From Geminicoccus roseus DSM 18922 (GTDB lineage Bacteria; Pseudomonadota; Alphaproteobacteria; Geminicoccales; Geminicoccaceae): 64,000 nt of DNA. Where the stretch lies: contig NZ_KE386572.1 in assembly GCF_000427665.1 (NCBI RefSeq), positions 4,712,373-4,776,372 of the forward strand, written 5' to 3'. The notes beneath the pieces were generated by a model. It was not told the origin of the DNA. It saw only the letters and a list, made by a program, of their open reading frames with translations, and did not search any database. The translations under genes were made by a program, and so were the position numbers. Positions 29,987 through 38,931 of the stretch are shown piece by piece. Positions within the stretch are counted from its first letter, which is position 1. The number at the start of each line of letters is the position of its first letter.

Positions 29987-30592
29987 TTGAGCGTCAGCTC
30001 CCGTTCCCCCGATGCGACCCTCGCCGCCGAGAAGGCAGGGCTGCGCCGCAGCCTGCTGACGCAGCGCATGGCGATGTCTCCGGCGGATGCCGCCGAGGCG
30101 AGCCTGCAGGCGGCCAGACGGTTCGTGCGCGCGCTCGACCTCTCGTCCACCGGCTGCGTCGCCCTGTTCTGGCCGCTCGATGGCGAGATCGATACCCGCC
30201 CCCTCCTCCATGCGCTCCACGCCCTGGGTGTGCCGACCGCGCTCGGCCGGATGCAGGGCCGCGACCGGCCGATCCGCTTCCATCGCTGGCAGCCGGGCGA
30301 ACCGCTGGAGTGCGGCCCGTTCCGCGTCCAGCAACCGATGGCCACGAGCCCTCCGGTGGTGCCGCAGGTCGTGGCGACGCCGCTGCTGGCGTTCGACGCA
30401 CAAGGCTACCGGCTGGGCTGGGGCGGCGGCTTCTACGACCGCACGCTTGCCGAACTGCGGGCCGGATCGTCGCCACCCGCCTGCGTCGGCTACGCGTTCG
30501 CCTGGCAGGAAGTCGAGCAGGTGCCGCGCGAGCCGTTCGACCAGCGCCTCGACATGGTAGTGACCGAGCAGCGGACCGTTCATACTGGCTGA
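29987..30592 (+). CDS. fau: 5-formyltetrahydrofolate cyclo-ligase
   Basis: About 201 residues; ATP-dependent conversion of 5-formyl-THF to 5,10-methenyl-THF. The N-terminal K-x2-LRRSLLTQR region and the C-terminal phosphate-binding segment YRLGWGGGFYDRTLAEL are diagnostic; the end DQRLDMVVTEQRTV also fits. The first plausible start after the 6S RNA is TTG at 29987, with GGGAG eight bases upstream. Earlier in-frame starts would read through the 6S RNA. Probably co-transcribed with, or processed from, the 6S transcript as in other proteobacteria. Confidence 0.9.
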   Translation: MSVSSRSPDATLAAEKAGLRRSLLTQRMAMSPADAAEASLQAARRFVRALDLSSTGCVALFWPLDGEIDTRPLLHALHALGVPTALGRMQGRDRPIRFHRWQPGEPLECGPFRVQQPMATSPPVVPQVVATPLLAFDAQGYRLGWGGGFYDRTLAELRAGSSPPACVGYAFAWQEVEQVPREPFDQRLDMVVTEQRTVHTG

Positions 30593-30627
30593 GCCGCCGC
30601 GGCCTTTTGTTCTTCGGAGTGGAATCC

Positions 30628-31446
30628 TTGCGCATCTTGTTTGTCGGCGACGTGGTCGGCCGGTCGGGTCGTGCCGCCATCGAGCAGTACTTGCCCGGCC
30701 TGCGCCAGGACCTGGCGCTCGACGTCGTGGTGGTGAACGGCGAGAACGCCGCCGGCGGCTATGGCCTGACCGCCAAGATCGCCCAGCAGTTCTTCGAGCA
30801 GGGCGCCGACCTGATCACGCTCGGCAACCACGCCTGGGACCAGCGCGAGCTGCTGGGCCATATCGATTCCGAGCCGCGCATCGTTCGTCCGCTCAACATG
30901 ATGCCCGGCACGCCCGGGCGTGGCAGCGGCGAGGTGCGCCTGCCCGACGGGCGCCGCGTCCTGGTGGTCCAGGTGCTGGGCCGCCTGTTCATGAACCTGG
31001 TCGACGATCCGATGCGCGCGCTGGAGGCCGAACTGGCCGAGATCCGTCTGGGCGCCGGCGTCGACGCCATTCTGGTCGACGTCCATGCCGAGGCCACCAG
31101 CGAGAAGCTGGCGCACGGCCATGGGTTCGACGGGCGGGTCAGCGCCGTGGTCGGCACCCATACCCATGTCCCCACCGCCGACCATCGCGTCCTGGCCGGC
31201 GGCACCGCCTTCATGACCGATGTCGGCATGACCGGCGATTACGACAGCGTGATCGGCATGGACAAGCACGCCTCCCTGGAACGCTGGCGCTCGCCCTTGC
31301 CGGGGAGGAAGATGGAACCGGCCCTGGGCGAGGCGACCCTGTGCGCGGCGCTGATCGAGACCGACGATTCAACCGGGCTGGCCCGGTCGATCGAGCCGGT
31401 CCGGATCGGCGGCTCCATGCCCGCGGCGATGCCCACTGTCCTCTAG
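30628..31446 (+). CDS. ymdB: TIGR00282/YmdB-family metallophosphoesterase
   Basis: 272-residue dinuclear metallophosphoesterase. Ligand motifs: ILFVGDVVGRSGR, VVNGENAAGG, LGNHAWDQ, VDVHAEATSEK, GTHTHVPTAD. In Bacillus, YmdB is a cyclic-nucleotide phosphodiesterase affecting biofilm and nanotube formation; the alphaproteobacterial role is not established. The start is TTG at 30628 with GGAG eight bases upstream; GTG at 30619 is the alternative. It follows the cyclo-ligase by 35 bp, a frequent pairing in alphaproteobacteria. Confidence 0.9.
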   Translation: MRILFVGDVVGRSGRAAIEQYLPGLRQDLALDVVVVNGENAAGGYGLTAKIAQQFFEQGADLITLGNHAWDQRELLGHIDSEPRIVRPLNMMPGTPGRGSGEVRLPDGRRVLVVQVLGRLFMNLVDDPMRALEAELAEIRLGAGVDAILVDVHAEATSEKLAHGHGFDGRVSAVVGTHTHVPTADHRVLAGGTAFMTDVGMTGDYDSVIGMDKHASLERWRSPLPGRKMEPALGEATLCAALIETDDSTGLARSIEPVRIGGSMPAAMPTVL

Positions 31447-31530
31447 GCCCGCGCCGGTTTCCGGGCCGAACCCGGCGACGCGACATCTCCTTCCAGCCCT
31501 CTCCCCTTATCGCAAGATCGAGCGCCCCCC

Positions 31531-32715
31531 ATGTCCCTGCCGATGATCCATGTGCTTCCCGACCACGAGCGCCGCCTGCGCAACGGATCGCCCTGGATTT
31601 ACAGCAACGAGATCAAGCCGGAGCCCAGCCTGCGTGGCCTGGAGCCCGGCACGCTGGTCAAGGTCGCGTTCGCCGACGGCAAGGCCTACGGCCTGGCGCA
31701 CTACAACCCGCATTCCCTGATCGCCGGACGCGTGCTGACCCGTTCGCGCGACGTCGAGATCGGCCCGGCCTTCTTCGAGCGACGCTTCGCCCGGGCGCTG
31801 GCCCTGCGCGAACTGCTGTTCGACACGCCCTACTACCGCCTGTGCCATGGCGAGGCCGACGGGCTGCCCGGCCTGATCGTGGATCGCTACGGTGATACCC
31901 TGGTGGCCCAGGTAAACACCGCCGGCATGGACAAGGCCCAGGACGCCTGGCTGGCAGCGCTCGACCGCGTCCTCTCCCCCGCCAGGATCATCTACAAGGG
32001 CGACGCGCCGGTCCGCACCCTGGAGGGGCTGCCGGAGGACGTGCGGGTCGTCAAAGGTCCAGAGGACTCTCCCACCTATGCCGAGGAGAACGGCCGCCGC
32101 TTCCTGGTCGACCCGATCGGCGGGCAGAAGACCGGCTGGTTCTACGACCAGCGCGCCAACCATGCGTTCGCCGCCCGCTTCGCCCAAGGGCGCGACGTGC
32201 TGGACGTGTATTCCTACGCCGGCGGCTTCGGCCTGGCGGCAGCCGCCTCCGGCGCGAGCTCGGTCCTGATGGTCGACCGCTCCCAGGCCGCCATCGACAA
32301 TGCCCGGGCCAGCGCCGACATGCAGGGCGTTGCGGACCGGTGCAGCTTCCAGCGCTCCGACGCCTATGACGCGCTGGACCGGCTGGGCAAGGAGAGCCGC
32401 AGGTTCGGGCTGGTGATCTGCGATCCGCCTGCCTTCGTGAAGTCGAAGAAGGACCTGAAGGCCGGGCTGAAGGGCTACCGCAAGCTGGCCCGTGCCGGGG
32501 CGGCCGTGGTCGTCGAGCAGGGCTTCCTCGTGATCTCGTGCTGCTCCCACAACGTCGACGCCGAATCCTTCCTGGCGGAGGTTTGGGCCGGGATCCGCGA
32601 GGCTGGCCGGGGGGGCCGCGTGCTGCATCGCGCCGGTGCGGACGCCGATCACCCGATCCACCCGGCGCTGCCCGAGACAGTCTACCTGAAGTTCCTGGTC
32701 TGGGCGCTCGACTGA
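31531..32715 (+). CDS. rlmI: Class I rRNA methyltransferase, RlmI/RlmK type
   Basis: 394-residue 23S rRNA (cytosine-C5)-type methyltransferase family member. The N-terminal PUA domain (HERRLRNGSPWIYSNEI; LEPGTLVKVAFADGKAYGLAHYN) is followed by the Rossmann domain with VDPIGGQKTGWFYDQRANH, SAM motif VYSYAGGFGLAAA, and catalytic region ICDPPAFVKSKK and ISCCSHNV with the conserved Cys. The modified position (C1962 in E. coli for RlmI) is inferred from the family. Free-standing gene after the ymdB homologue. Confidence 0.88.
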   Translation: MSLPMIHVLPDHERRLRNGSPWIYSNEIKPEPSLRGLEPGTLVKVAFADGKAYGLAHYNPHSLIAGRVLTRSRDVEIGPAFFERRFARALALRELLFDTPYYRLCHGEADGLPGLIVDRYGDTLVAQVNTAGMDKAQDAWLAALDRVLSPARIIYKGDAPVRTLEGLPEDVRVVKGPEDSPTYAEENGRRFLVDPIGGQKTGWFYDQRANHAFAARFAQGRDVLDVYSYAGGFGLAAAASGASSVLMVDRSQAAIDNARASADMQGVADRCSFQRSDAYDALDRLGKESRRFGLVICDPPAFVKSKKDLKAGLKGYRKLARAGAAVVVEQGFLVISCCSHNVDAESFLAEVWAGIREAGRGGRVLHRAGADADHPIHPALPETVYLKFLVWALD

Positions 32716-32825
32716 CCTGCTCCTGGTTGGTCTAATTCAACCATAGGTATTGCACTGCGCCCAACAATTCGCCTAGACGATGGCGTGGCTCTTTCGCCAT
32801 GCCGCCGTCTGGACGGATTGCCGCG

Positions 32826-34979
32826 ATGTCGACCACCAGGATCCGTGCCGCATCCGCCGAGGCGACCGCCGAGCGGGCTGACGCCGATCACGATGTCCTG
32901 CTGACCGCCTTTTCCCGGCTGGCGACCATGCTCGAACGGCCGGTCGGCATGGCCGAGATGCGCGCGGCGGCCCCGATGCCCGAGGGACCGGTGGATCGCC
33001 GCCACCTGGCCCGGATGGCGCACCGGCTGGGCTTCGACGTGGCGATGGTGAAGCCCAGCGCGCGCCGGCTGCGGGGCCTGCCCATCCCCTACCTCGTGAT
33101 CGGCCGCAAGGCGGGCGAGGCCTGGATCGCGCGGGCGGCGAGCGGCGACGCGCTGGTGCTGGTGGATCCCTCGACCGGCGCCACCGAGACAATGGATCGG
33201 GGCAGCGTCGCCGCGCGCGCCGACGGAATCCTGCTGATCCGCCCGGAGGACAAGGATCGCGAGAAGGCCGGGTCCTGGCGCGACGACCTGTTCGAGCGGC
33301 TGCGCCCGGTCCTGGCGGAGCTGATCGTCGCCTCGGTGGTGATCAACCTGATCGCGCTGGCAGCGCCGCTGTTCATGATGGTCGTCTACAACAAGGTGGT
33401 CAGCCACGGCGCGCTCGGCACCCTGGACGTGCTGACGGTCGGCATGATCACCCTGGTCCTGTTCGAGATGGCGCTGCGCGCGGTGCGCTCGCACATCTCG
33501 GCCCATACCGGCGCCCGGCTCGACGCAGCGATGGGAGCGGAGGTGATGCACCACGTGGTGCGCCTGCCGTTCCGGGTGTTCGAGCAGATGTCGGCCGGGC
33601 AGATGGTGGAGCGGCTGCGCCAGCTGGAGCCGATCCGGACCTTCTTCACCTCGCAGATGCCGCTGGTCCTGGTCGACCTGGCCTTCTCGCTTCTGTTCGT
33701 GGCCGCGGTGTTCGCGCTCGATTCCCGCCTGGGGCTGACGGTGCTGGCCGCGATCCCGCCGTTCTTCGCCCTGTCCTGGCTGGCCCATCGCAGTCAGGCC
33801 CGGCTGCTGCGTGGCCATTTTCGGGCCCAGGCGGCCAAGGCTGCGGTGATGGGGGAGACGGTCGCCAATGCCCTCACCGTCAAGTATCTGGGCCTGGAGC
33901 CCGAGATGGAGCGCCGCTTCGAGAAGCGGCTGGCGGAGAGCGCCTGGACCGGCTTTCGCGCGGGCGACGTCTCAGGAATTGCCGCGGCGATCGGCCTGGG
34001 CCTGCAGCAGGCGGCCGCGCTCGTCCTGATCTATGTCGGCGCTCGCGCGATCGTCGCCGGCGACCTCACCATCGGCGCCCTGTTCGCCGCCAGCATCCTG
34101 GGCGCCCGGGCGCTGGCGCCGCTCCGGCAGATCTTCGGCACCTGGCGGGAGTTGCAGACGGTGCGCGAGGCGTTCGCCCGGCTGGACACGCTGATGGCGG
34201 AGGAGGTCGAGGGGACCGAGGCCAGCGGCCATGGCGACGTGAAGCTGAGTGGCCGCCTCAAGCTCGAGGGTGTGAGCTTCGGCTATCGCGGCGACGGCCG
34301 GCCCGCCATCGAGGACGTGACCCTGGAGGTCGAGCAAGGACGGATCCTGGGCGTCACCGGCGCTCCCGGCTCGGGCAAGAGCACGCTGGTCAAGCTGCTC
34401 TTGGGCGTCGAGGCGCCGACCGGGGGCCGCGTCTTGATCGACGACTTCGACGTGCGCCGGCTGGCGCCCTCGGTCTACCGCTCGCAGATCGGCGTGGTCC
34501 CGCAGGACATCCAGCTCTTTGCGGGCACGATCGCCGAGAACATCACCATGGGTGCGCCGGACCGAAGCTTTGCCCGGGTGGTCGCCGCCGCCCGGTTCGT
34601 CGGGCTGCACGAGGCGGTCCAGCGCCTGCCCGAGGGCTACGACACCCGGCTCGGCGAGCGCGGCGCTGGCCTGTCGACCGGGCAGCGCCAGCTGGTCGCG
34701 ATCGCCCGGGCCCTTGTCCGCAATCCCCGCATCCTGGTGATGGACGAGGCCACCAGCGCCCTCGACACCGCCACCGAGGAGGCGTTCCTGGCCAACCTGC
34801 GCCGCGCCGCCGCCGGCCGCACCATCGTGCTGATCACCCACCGGATCGCGGCGCTGTCCTTGTGCGACGAGGTGGTGGTGCTGCAGCACGGCAAGATCGT
34901 CCGCAGCGGCCCCTCCGCCGAGATCGTGGCCCATCTCTCGGGCCGCACCGCTCGCTCCAACCTCCACGCCGTATCCTGA
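32826..34979 (+). CDS. Type I secretion ABC transporter, permease/ATPase (LapB/HlyB type)
   Basis: About 717 residues. An N-terminal C39-like domain (residues 20-140) lacks the catalytic Cys and His, so it should bind rather than cleave its substrate. A six-helix exporter domain follows, then an ATPase with Walker A GAPGSGKST, signature LSTGQRQ (a Thr where Gly is usual in LSGGQ), and Walker B ILVMDEATSALD. ATG at 32826; ATG at 32799 is possible, neither with a strong ribosome site. It pairs with the HlyD-type gene 16 bp downstream. No outer-membrane TolC partner or RTX-type substrate is encoded in the window. Confidence 0.88.
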   Translation: MSTTRIRAASAEATAERADADHDVLLTAFSRLATMLERPVGMAEMRAAAPMPEGPVDRRHLARMAHRLGFDVAMVKPSARRLRGLPIPYLVIGRKAGEAWIARAASGDALVLVDPSTGATETMDRGSVAARADGILLIRPEDKDREKAGSWRDDLFERLRPVLAELIVASVVINLIALAAPLFMMVVYNKVVSHGALGTLDVLTVGMITLVLFEMALRAVRSHISAHTGARLDAAMGAEVMHHVVRLPFRVFEQMSAGQMVERLRQLEPIRTFFTSQMPLVLVDLAFSLLFVAAVFALDSRLGLTVLAAIPPFFALSWLAHRSQARLLRGHFRAQAAKAAVMGETVANALTVKYLGLEPEMERRFEKRLAESAWTGFRAGDVSGIAAAIGLGLQQAAALVLIYVGARAIVAGDLTIGALFAASILGARALAPLRQIFGTWRELQTVREAFARLDTLMAEEVEGTEASGHGDVKLSGRLKLEGVSFGYRGDGRPAIEDVTLEVEQGRILGVTGAPGSGKSTLVKLLLGVEAPTGGRVLIDDFDVRRLAPSVYRSQIGVVPQDIQLFAGTIAENITMGAPDRSFARVVAAARFVGLHEAVQRLPEGYDTRLGERGAGLSTGQRQLVAIARALVRNPRILVMDEATSALDTATEEAFLANLRRAAAGRTIVLITHRIAALSLCDEVVVLQHGKIVRSGPSAEIVAHLSGRTARSNLHAVS

Positions 34980-34995
34980 TCGAAGGGAGGGCGAC

Positions 34996-36309
34996 ATGGC
35001 GTTCCTGGCCCGCTGGACCGACTTTCTTCCCGACGCCCAGGGGCTGATCGAGCGGCGCGCCTCGCCGCTCGCGAGGGTGCTGGTTCTCTCGATCGCCGGC
35101 CTGCTCGCCTGCCTGATCGGCTGGATGGCCTGGGCGCAGGTCGAGCAGGTCGTCCGGGCGGAAGGCCAGGTGGAGCCGAAGGGCCGTGCCAAGCTGATCA
35201 ACCACCCGAACGGCGGCAAGATCGCCGAGATCCTGGTGGAGGAAGGCGAGCATATCGCCGCCGGCGCGGTGCTGGTCCGCTTCGATCCCGAGATCCGTGA
35301 GGCGGAGCGCGCCGACCTGCGGGCGCGCCTTGCCTCCGCGACCGCTTCGGCGGCGCGGCTGGAAGCCGAGGCGGACAATCGTGAGCCGGCCTTCCCAAGC
35401 CTCCTGGCCGAAGCCGATCCAGCCCTCATCGAGGACGAGCTCCGCCTGTCGCGGGCCCGCACCGATGCCGCCGCCAACGAAAAGCGTGCGCTGGAGGAGC
35501 GGATCCTGGCCAGAACCTCCGACACCAAGGCGGCGGCAGCGGAAATCGCCCGCCTCAGGAACAGCTTGAGCCTGCAGAGGCAACAGCTTGAGGCAGTGAG
35601 AGAACTTGCCTCGCGGGATCTCTATCCCCGCATGAAGCTGGTGGCGGTGGAGCAGCAGGTCGCCGATCTGGCCGGGGAGCTTGCCAAGGCAGAGCAGCAC
35701 CTGCTCACTGCCCGGGCCGAGCTGGAGGAGAGCCGGACCCGCTCCGCCGCGATCGACACCGAGCGCCGCTCCAGCGTGCTGACCGAGCTGGCTCTGGTGC
35801 GGGCGGAACGCGACCGGCTGGCGCGCCAGCTCGATGCTCAGGACGCGCTGCTGCGCGGCCTCGCGGTCACCGCTCCGGTGGCCGGCTTCGTCCAGGACAT
35901 CCAGATCAGCGCCGCCGGCCAGGCGGTGGCGCCCAACCAGCCGATCATGAAGCTGGTCCCCTCCGACGAGGGCCTGGTGATCGCGGCGCGGGTCCAGAAC
36001 GACGAAATCGGTCATCTGCGCGAAGGCATGGTGGCGCGGGTCAAGGTCCACGCCTTCGACTTCGTGCAGTTCGGCGCCCTGGAGGGACAGCTGCAGACCA
36101 TCGCCCCCGACGCTAGGCGCGACCGGCCGGATGCGGCGCCGGTCTATGCGGTGACTGTGGTCACCGGCGAGCCGGCCGGCCGCAACGGCCCCAGGATTCA
36201 GCCGGGCATGCTGGTGGATGTCGAGATCGCAGTCGGCAAGCGCACCGTGCTGGGCTACCTCACCGACCGTCTGCGCCGGATCGGCGACGAGGCGTTCTCC
36301 GAGCTCTGA
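34996..36309 (+). CDS. HlyD-family membrane fusion protein of type I secretion
   Basis: 437-residue periplasmic adaptor linking the ABC exporter to an outer-membrane channel. One N-terminal transmembrane helix (residues 28-46) is followed by a biotinyl-lipoyl-like half (INHPNGGKIAEILVEEGEHI), a long coiled coil (about 100-270) and the second lipoyl half plus beta barrel (APVAGFVQDIQISAAGQAV). The C-terminal VDVEIAVGKRTVLGYLTDRL matches the LapC/HlyD branch. GGGAGG lies six bases before the ATG. Exported substrate unknown. Confidence 0.9.
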   Translation: MAFLARWTDFLPDAQGLIERRASPLARVLVLSIAGLLACLIGWMAWAQVEQVVRAEGQVEPKGRAKLINHPNGGKIAEILVEEGEHIAAGAVLVRFDPEIREAERADLRARLASATASAARLEAEADNREPAFPSLLAEADPALIEDELRLSRARTDAAANEKRALEERILARTSDTKAAAAEIARLRNSLSLQRQQLEAVRELASRDLYPRMKLVAVEQQVADLAGELAKAEQHLLTARAELEESRTRSAAIDTERRSSVLTELALVRAERDRLARQLDAQDALLRGLAVTAPVAGFVQDIQISAAGQAVAPNQPIMKLVPSDEGLVIAARVQNDEIGHLREGMVARVKVHAFDFVQFGALEGQLQTIAPDARRDRPDAAPVYAVTVVTGEPAGRNGPRIQPGMLVDVEIAVGKRTVLGYLTDRLRRIGDEAFSEL

Positions 36310-36316
36310 GGCGCCG

Positions 36317-36658
36317 CTAGCGCTGCTCCCCGCTCATCGCCAGGACCTGGTTCTGGTAGAAGGTGAAGCGCCGGCTGTTGAACCCCCGGCAGTCCTGCAC
36401 GACGCCGTCGCCCCGCCGCCGGTCGTTCCAGTGGTAGCTTGCCTCCACCACCATCCGGTCGCCCTTCTGCTCGACGATCTCGGCCTTCTGCACCGTCATC
36501 TCCGGCAGCAGGCAGCGGCCGTTTCCCTCGATGCCGTGGCGTCGGTAGTAGTGCTCCATCGAGGCGACGAAGCCCGGATGCTCCGGAAGGATCGGTGCGC
36601 CGGTGCAGCCGGTCGCCAGGATGGCCACGCCCAGGGTCAGGATGCGGGACAGGCTCAT
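36317..36658 (-). CDS. Small lipoprotein, paralogue of the upstream neighbour
   Basis: 113 residues with a lipoprotein signal (LGVAILATGC, Cys18). The mature part has RCLLPEM, VVEASYHWNDRR, DCRGFNSRRFT and a terminal MSGEQR. The same pattern is found in the next gene upstream on this strand, so the two are diverged tandem duplicates. Two conserved Cys in the mature part may form a disulphide in the periplasm. No named family recognised. It ends 8 bp from the convergent HlyD-type gene and lies in line with a histidine kinase gene. Confidence 0.75.
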   Translation of the reverse strand: MSLSRILTLGVAILATGCTGAPILPEHPGFVASMEHYYRRHGIEGNGRCLLPEMTVQKAEIVEQKGDRMVVEASYHWNDRRRGDGVVQDCRGFNSRRFTFYQNQVLAMSGEQR

Positions 36659-36668
36659 CGGGTCAAGT

Positions 36669-37064
36669 TCATCGACGTTGCTCTCCGGTCATCGATTCGA
36701 CCTGCAGTCCTGCCGGCCCCTTGGCGACAGTGAACACCCGGGAGTTGAACCCGCTGCAGATATTGGCTTCGTTGCGGCCGAGCATCGGGTCGTAGCCCCC
36801 GAACCGGTCGTCCTGCCACGCATAGCGGACGCCGACCACCAGCTTCTCGGGCGTTTCTTCCAGAACTTCCCACTGCGTGATCGACATGCTGGGCAGGACG
36901 CAGCGAGCACCCTCCTCCCAGGCATGGTCACGGTAGAAGCTCTCGATCTTCCATTTCAGGTCCGAGTACGGACCGAGATCGGTCGTGGCAGCGCACCCCG
37001 CCAGGAGCAGCATTGCCGCAAGCCCCCCCGCGAGGGCCCGTGCCAGGCGCTGGATGGGGATCAT
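36669..37064 (-). CDS. Small lipoprotein next to histidine kinase
   Basis: 131 residues; signal with lipobox LLLAGC (Cys24). Mature segments RCVLPSM, VVGVRYAWQDDRF, ICSGFNSRVFT and SMTGEQRR align with the neighbouring lipoprotein; this copy has a ten-residue longer insert (GGYDPMLGRN). The ATG at 37064 overlaps the end of the kinase gene by four bases, so it should be co-expressed with the kinase. A periplasmic accessory or signal-input role for the kinase is a guess from this linkage. Confidence 0.78.
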   Translation of the reverse strand: MIPIQRLARALAGGLAAMLLLAGCAATTDLGPYSDLKWKIESFYRDHAWEEGARCVLPSMSITQWEVLEETPEKLVVGVRYAWQDDRFGGYDPMLGRNEANICSGFNSRVFTVAKGPAGLQVESMTGEQRR

Positions 37065-38566
37065 AAGGCCTTCTCCCGAACGGCGGGACGCTGGACCGCC
37101 TTCTGGCGCTGCGGCAGCCGGAGCCGGAAGGTCGTCCCGCCCGATCCGGTCGCCGCCAGCTCGATCTCGCCGCCATGCGCGCGCATGATCTCGCGGACAA
37201 TGGCCAAGCCCAGGCCGCTGCCGCCGAGCTTGTCCTTGGCCCGGAACGGGTGAAACAGCCATTGCAGCGTGCCCTGGGACACGCCCGGGCCATTGTCGGA
37301 CACCTCGATCCAGACATGCCCCTCGGCACGGCCAGCGCCGACGAGGATGTCACCATCCGGCCGGTTCTCCAGCGCTTCGTAGGCGTTGCGCAGCAGGTTC
37401 TGCAGCACCCGGAACATCTGGTCGCGATCGGCATGCACCACCAGCTGCGGCGGCACCTCGACCCGCAGGCGGACCACGCCGGCCTGTGGCGGCGGCGTGG
37501 CGTCGTCGACCTCCTCGACCAGGCGTGCCAGGGAGAAGTCGGTCTCGGTGAGGCGGGGCTTCTCGTCGCGCGCAAAGCGCAGCACGTCGGTGCACAGGCG
37601 GGTCGCCCGCTCCAGGCTGTCGATCAGCCGCGGCGCGATCCGCCGGACCTCGGGATCCTGGCTGTGCTCCAGCGTGTCGGACAGGAGCACGGCGGTCGAC
37701 AGCATGTTGCGCAGGTCGTGGTTCACCCGGCTGACTGCGGCGCCCAGCGTCGCCAGCCGGGTCTGCTGGCGCAGCGCCCGGCGCACCTCGGTCCGCATCT
37801 CGTCGACCGCCATCTCCAGCCCGCCGATCTCGTCGCTGCGGCCGCTGGGCGGATGATCGACCGATTCGTCCTCCGGGTCGCCATGGAAGGCCGCGACCTC
37901 CCGGGAGATGCGGATGATCGGCGCGACGATCCAGCGGTCCAGGATCACGACCAGAGTCCAGCCGAGAACCAGCGTGACCAGCAGGGACACCAGCGCCATG
38001 TCCAAGGCGTGCTTCAGCGTCTTGGCGCGCAGCTCGTCGTCGGTGGTGAAGACCTCCACCAGCGAGCCCACCTGGACCGGCGAGCGCTGAACGAGCACGA
38101 TTTCGCGGCCGCCGCCCACCAGGAGGAGGTTGAGCGCATCGGTGATCTTGGTGGTGATCCCCGGCGGGTCGTCCAGGTTGAACGCTCCGTCGATCTCGCT
38201 CCGGGCAAAGATGTCGCCGACCCGCCATTCGGTGTTGTCAGAGCGCACGATCAGGCCGGCGCTGCGCAGCCGCCGCATCAGGTTGAGCACTTCCGCGGGC
38301 GTGGACGTGTCGGTGCCGTCCGGCGCGAACGGGCGCATGATTGCAATGGCGTCGGCGACGAGCATGTCCTGGGCCATCTGCCGCTCGAGCTGCTCGTAGC
38401 GATAGGTGGCGACCGACCAGCTCAGCACCGCCAGTTCCACGCAGACCAAAATCGAGACCACCAGCACGATGATCTTGGTCTTCAGGCTCCGTTCGGGTCG
38501 ATGCCCATGTTGGGATGCCGCGCCTTGCAACCGCGTTGTCCACCTTCTTGCCCGCGCCGGGGGCAT
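37061..38566 (-). CDS. Sensor histidine kinase
   Basis: About 501 residues. An N-terminal transmembrane helix (KIIVLVVSILVCVELAVLSW) precedes a periplasmic sensor region of some 140 residues. A second helix (MALVSLLVTLVLGWTLVVIL), HAMP, and the H-box VNHDLRNMLS follow. The ATPase has N-box NLLRNAYEALEN, G1 DNGPGV and G2 GSGLGLAIV. No response regulator is adjacent, so it is an orphan here. ATG at 38566 is chosen; TTG at 38530 with AAGGTGG upstream is a good alternative. It overlaps a lipoprotein gene by four bases. Confidence 0.88.
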   Translation of the reverse strand: MPPARARRWTTRLQGAASQHGHRPERSLKTKIIVLVVSILVCVELAVLSWSVATYRYEQLERQMAQDMLVADAIAIMRPFAPDGTDTSTPAEVLNLMRRLRSAGLIVRSDNTEWRVGDIFARSEIDGAFNLDDPPGITTKITDALNLLLVGGGREIVLVQRSPVQVGSLVEVFTTDDELRAKTLKHALDMALVSLLVTLVLGWTLVVILDRWIVAPIIRISREVAAFHGDPEDESVDHPPSGRSDEIGGLEMAVDEMRTEVRRALRQQTRLATLGAAVSRVNHDLRNMLSTAVLLSDTLEHSQDPEVRRIAPRLIDSLERATRLCTDVLRFARDEKPRLTETDFSLARLVEEVDDATPPPQAGVVRLRVEVPPQLVVHADRDQMFRVLQNLLRNAYEALENRPDGDILVGAGRAEGHVWIEVSDNGPGVSQGTLQWLFHPFRAKDKLGGSGLGLAIVREIMRAHGGEIELAATGSGGTTFRLRLPQRQKAVQRPAVREKAL

Positions 38567-38777
38567 TCTCGCCAAGGATAGGGCCGCTCCCGACCGGCGC
38601 AAGAGCCGGTCGGCCGGGCGACGAGCCGGATAATCGGCCGGGATCGCGCCGCGCATTTGACAAATGCGCGGCAACGACCCTATCAGCACCCCGACGTCGC
38701 CGGCGGCAGCCGACGACGCTGGCCGTGTCTTGCGCGACGCGGCGCCTGTCATCCCTCTATTATGTCGAGAGACGCTC

Positions 38778-38912
38778 GTGAAGCGGACTTATCAGCCCAG
38801 CAAGATCGTGCGGAAGCGCCGCCATGGCTTTCGTGCCCGCATGGAGACGGTTGGCGGCCGCAAGGTGATCGCGCGCCGTCGCGCCCGTGGCCGGAAGCGC
38901 CTGTCGGCCTGA
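38778..38912 (+). CDS. rpmH: 50S ribosomal protein L34
   Basis: 44-residue L34: [17 protein letters not shown] and [17 protein letters not shown] are unmistakable. It begins with GTG at 38778; no ATG is available at the conserved N-terminus. It heads rpmH-rnpA-yidD-yidC-engB-argB, running from ribosome and RNase P to membrane insertion. Confidence 0.97.
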   Translation: MKRTYQPSKIVRKRRHGFRARMETVGGRKVIARRRARGRKRLSA

Positions 38913-38931
38913 TCCGAGGGGTCCGGGCGAC

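Noticed and set aside
32724-32743. TGGTTG-CAACCA hairpin after rlmI as a terminator
   Set aside because: Only 6 bp, not GC-rich and without a T-run; too weak to call.
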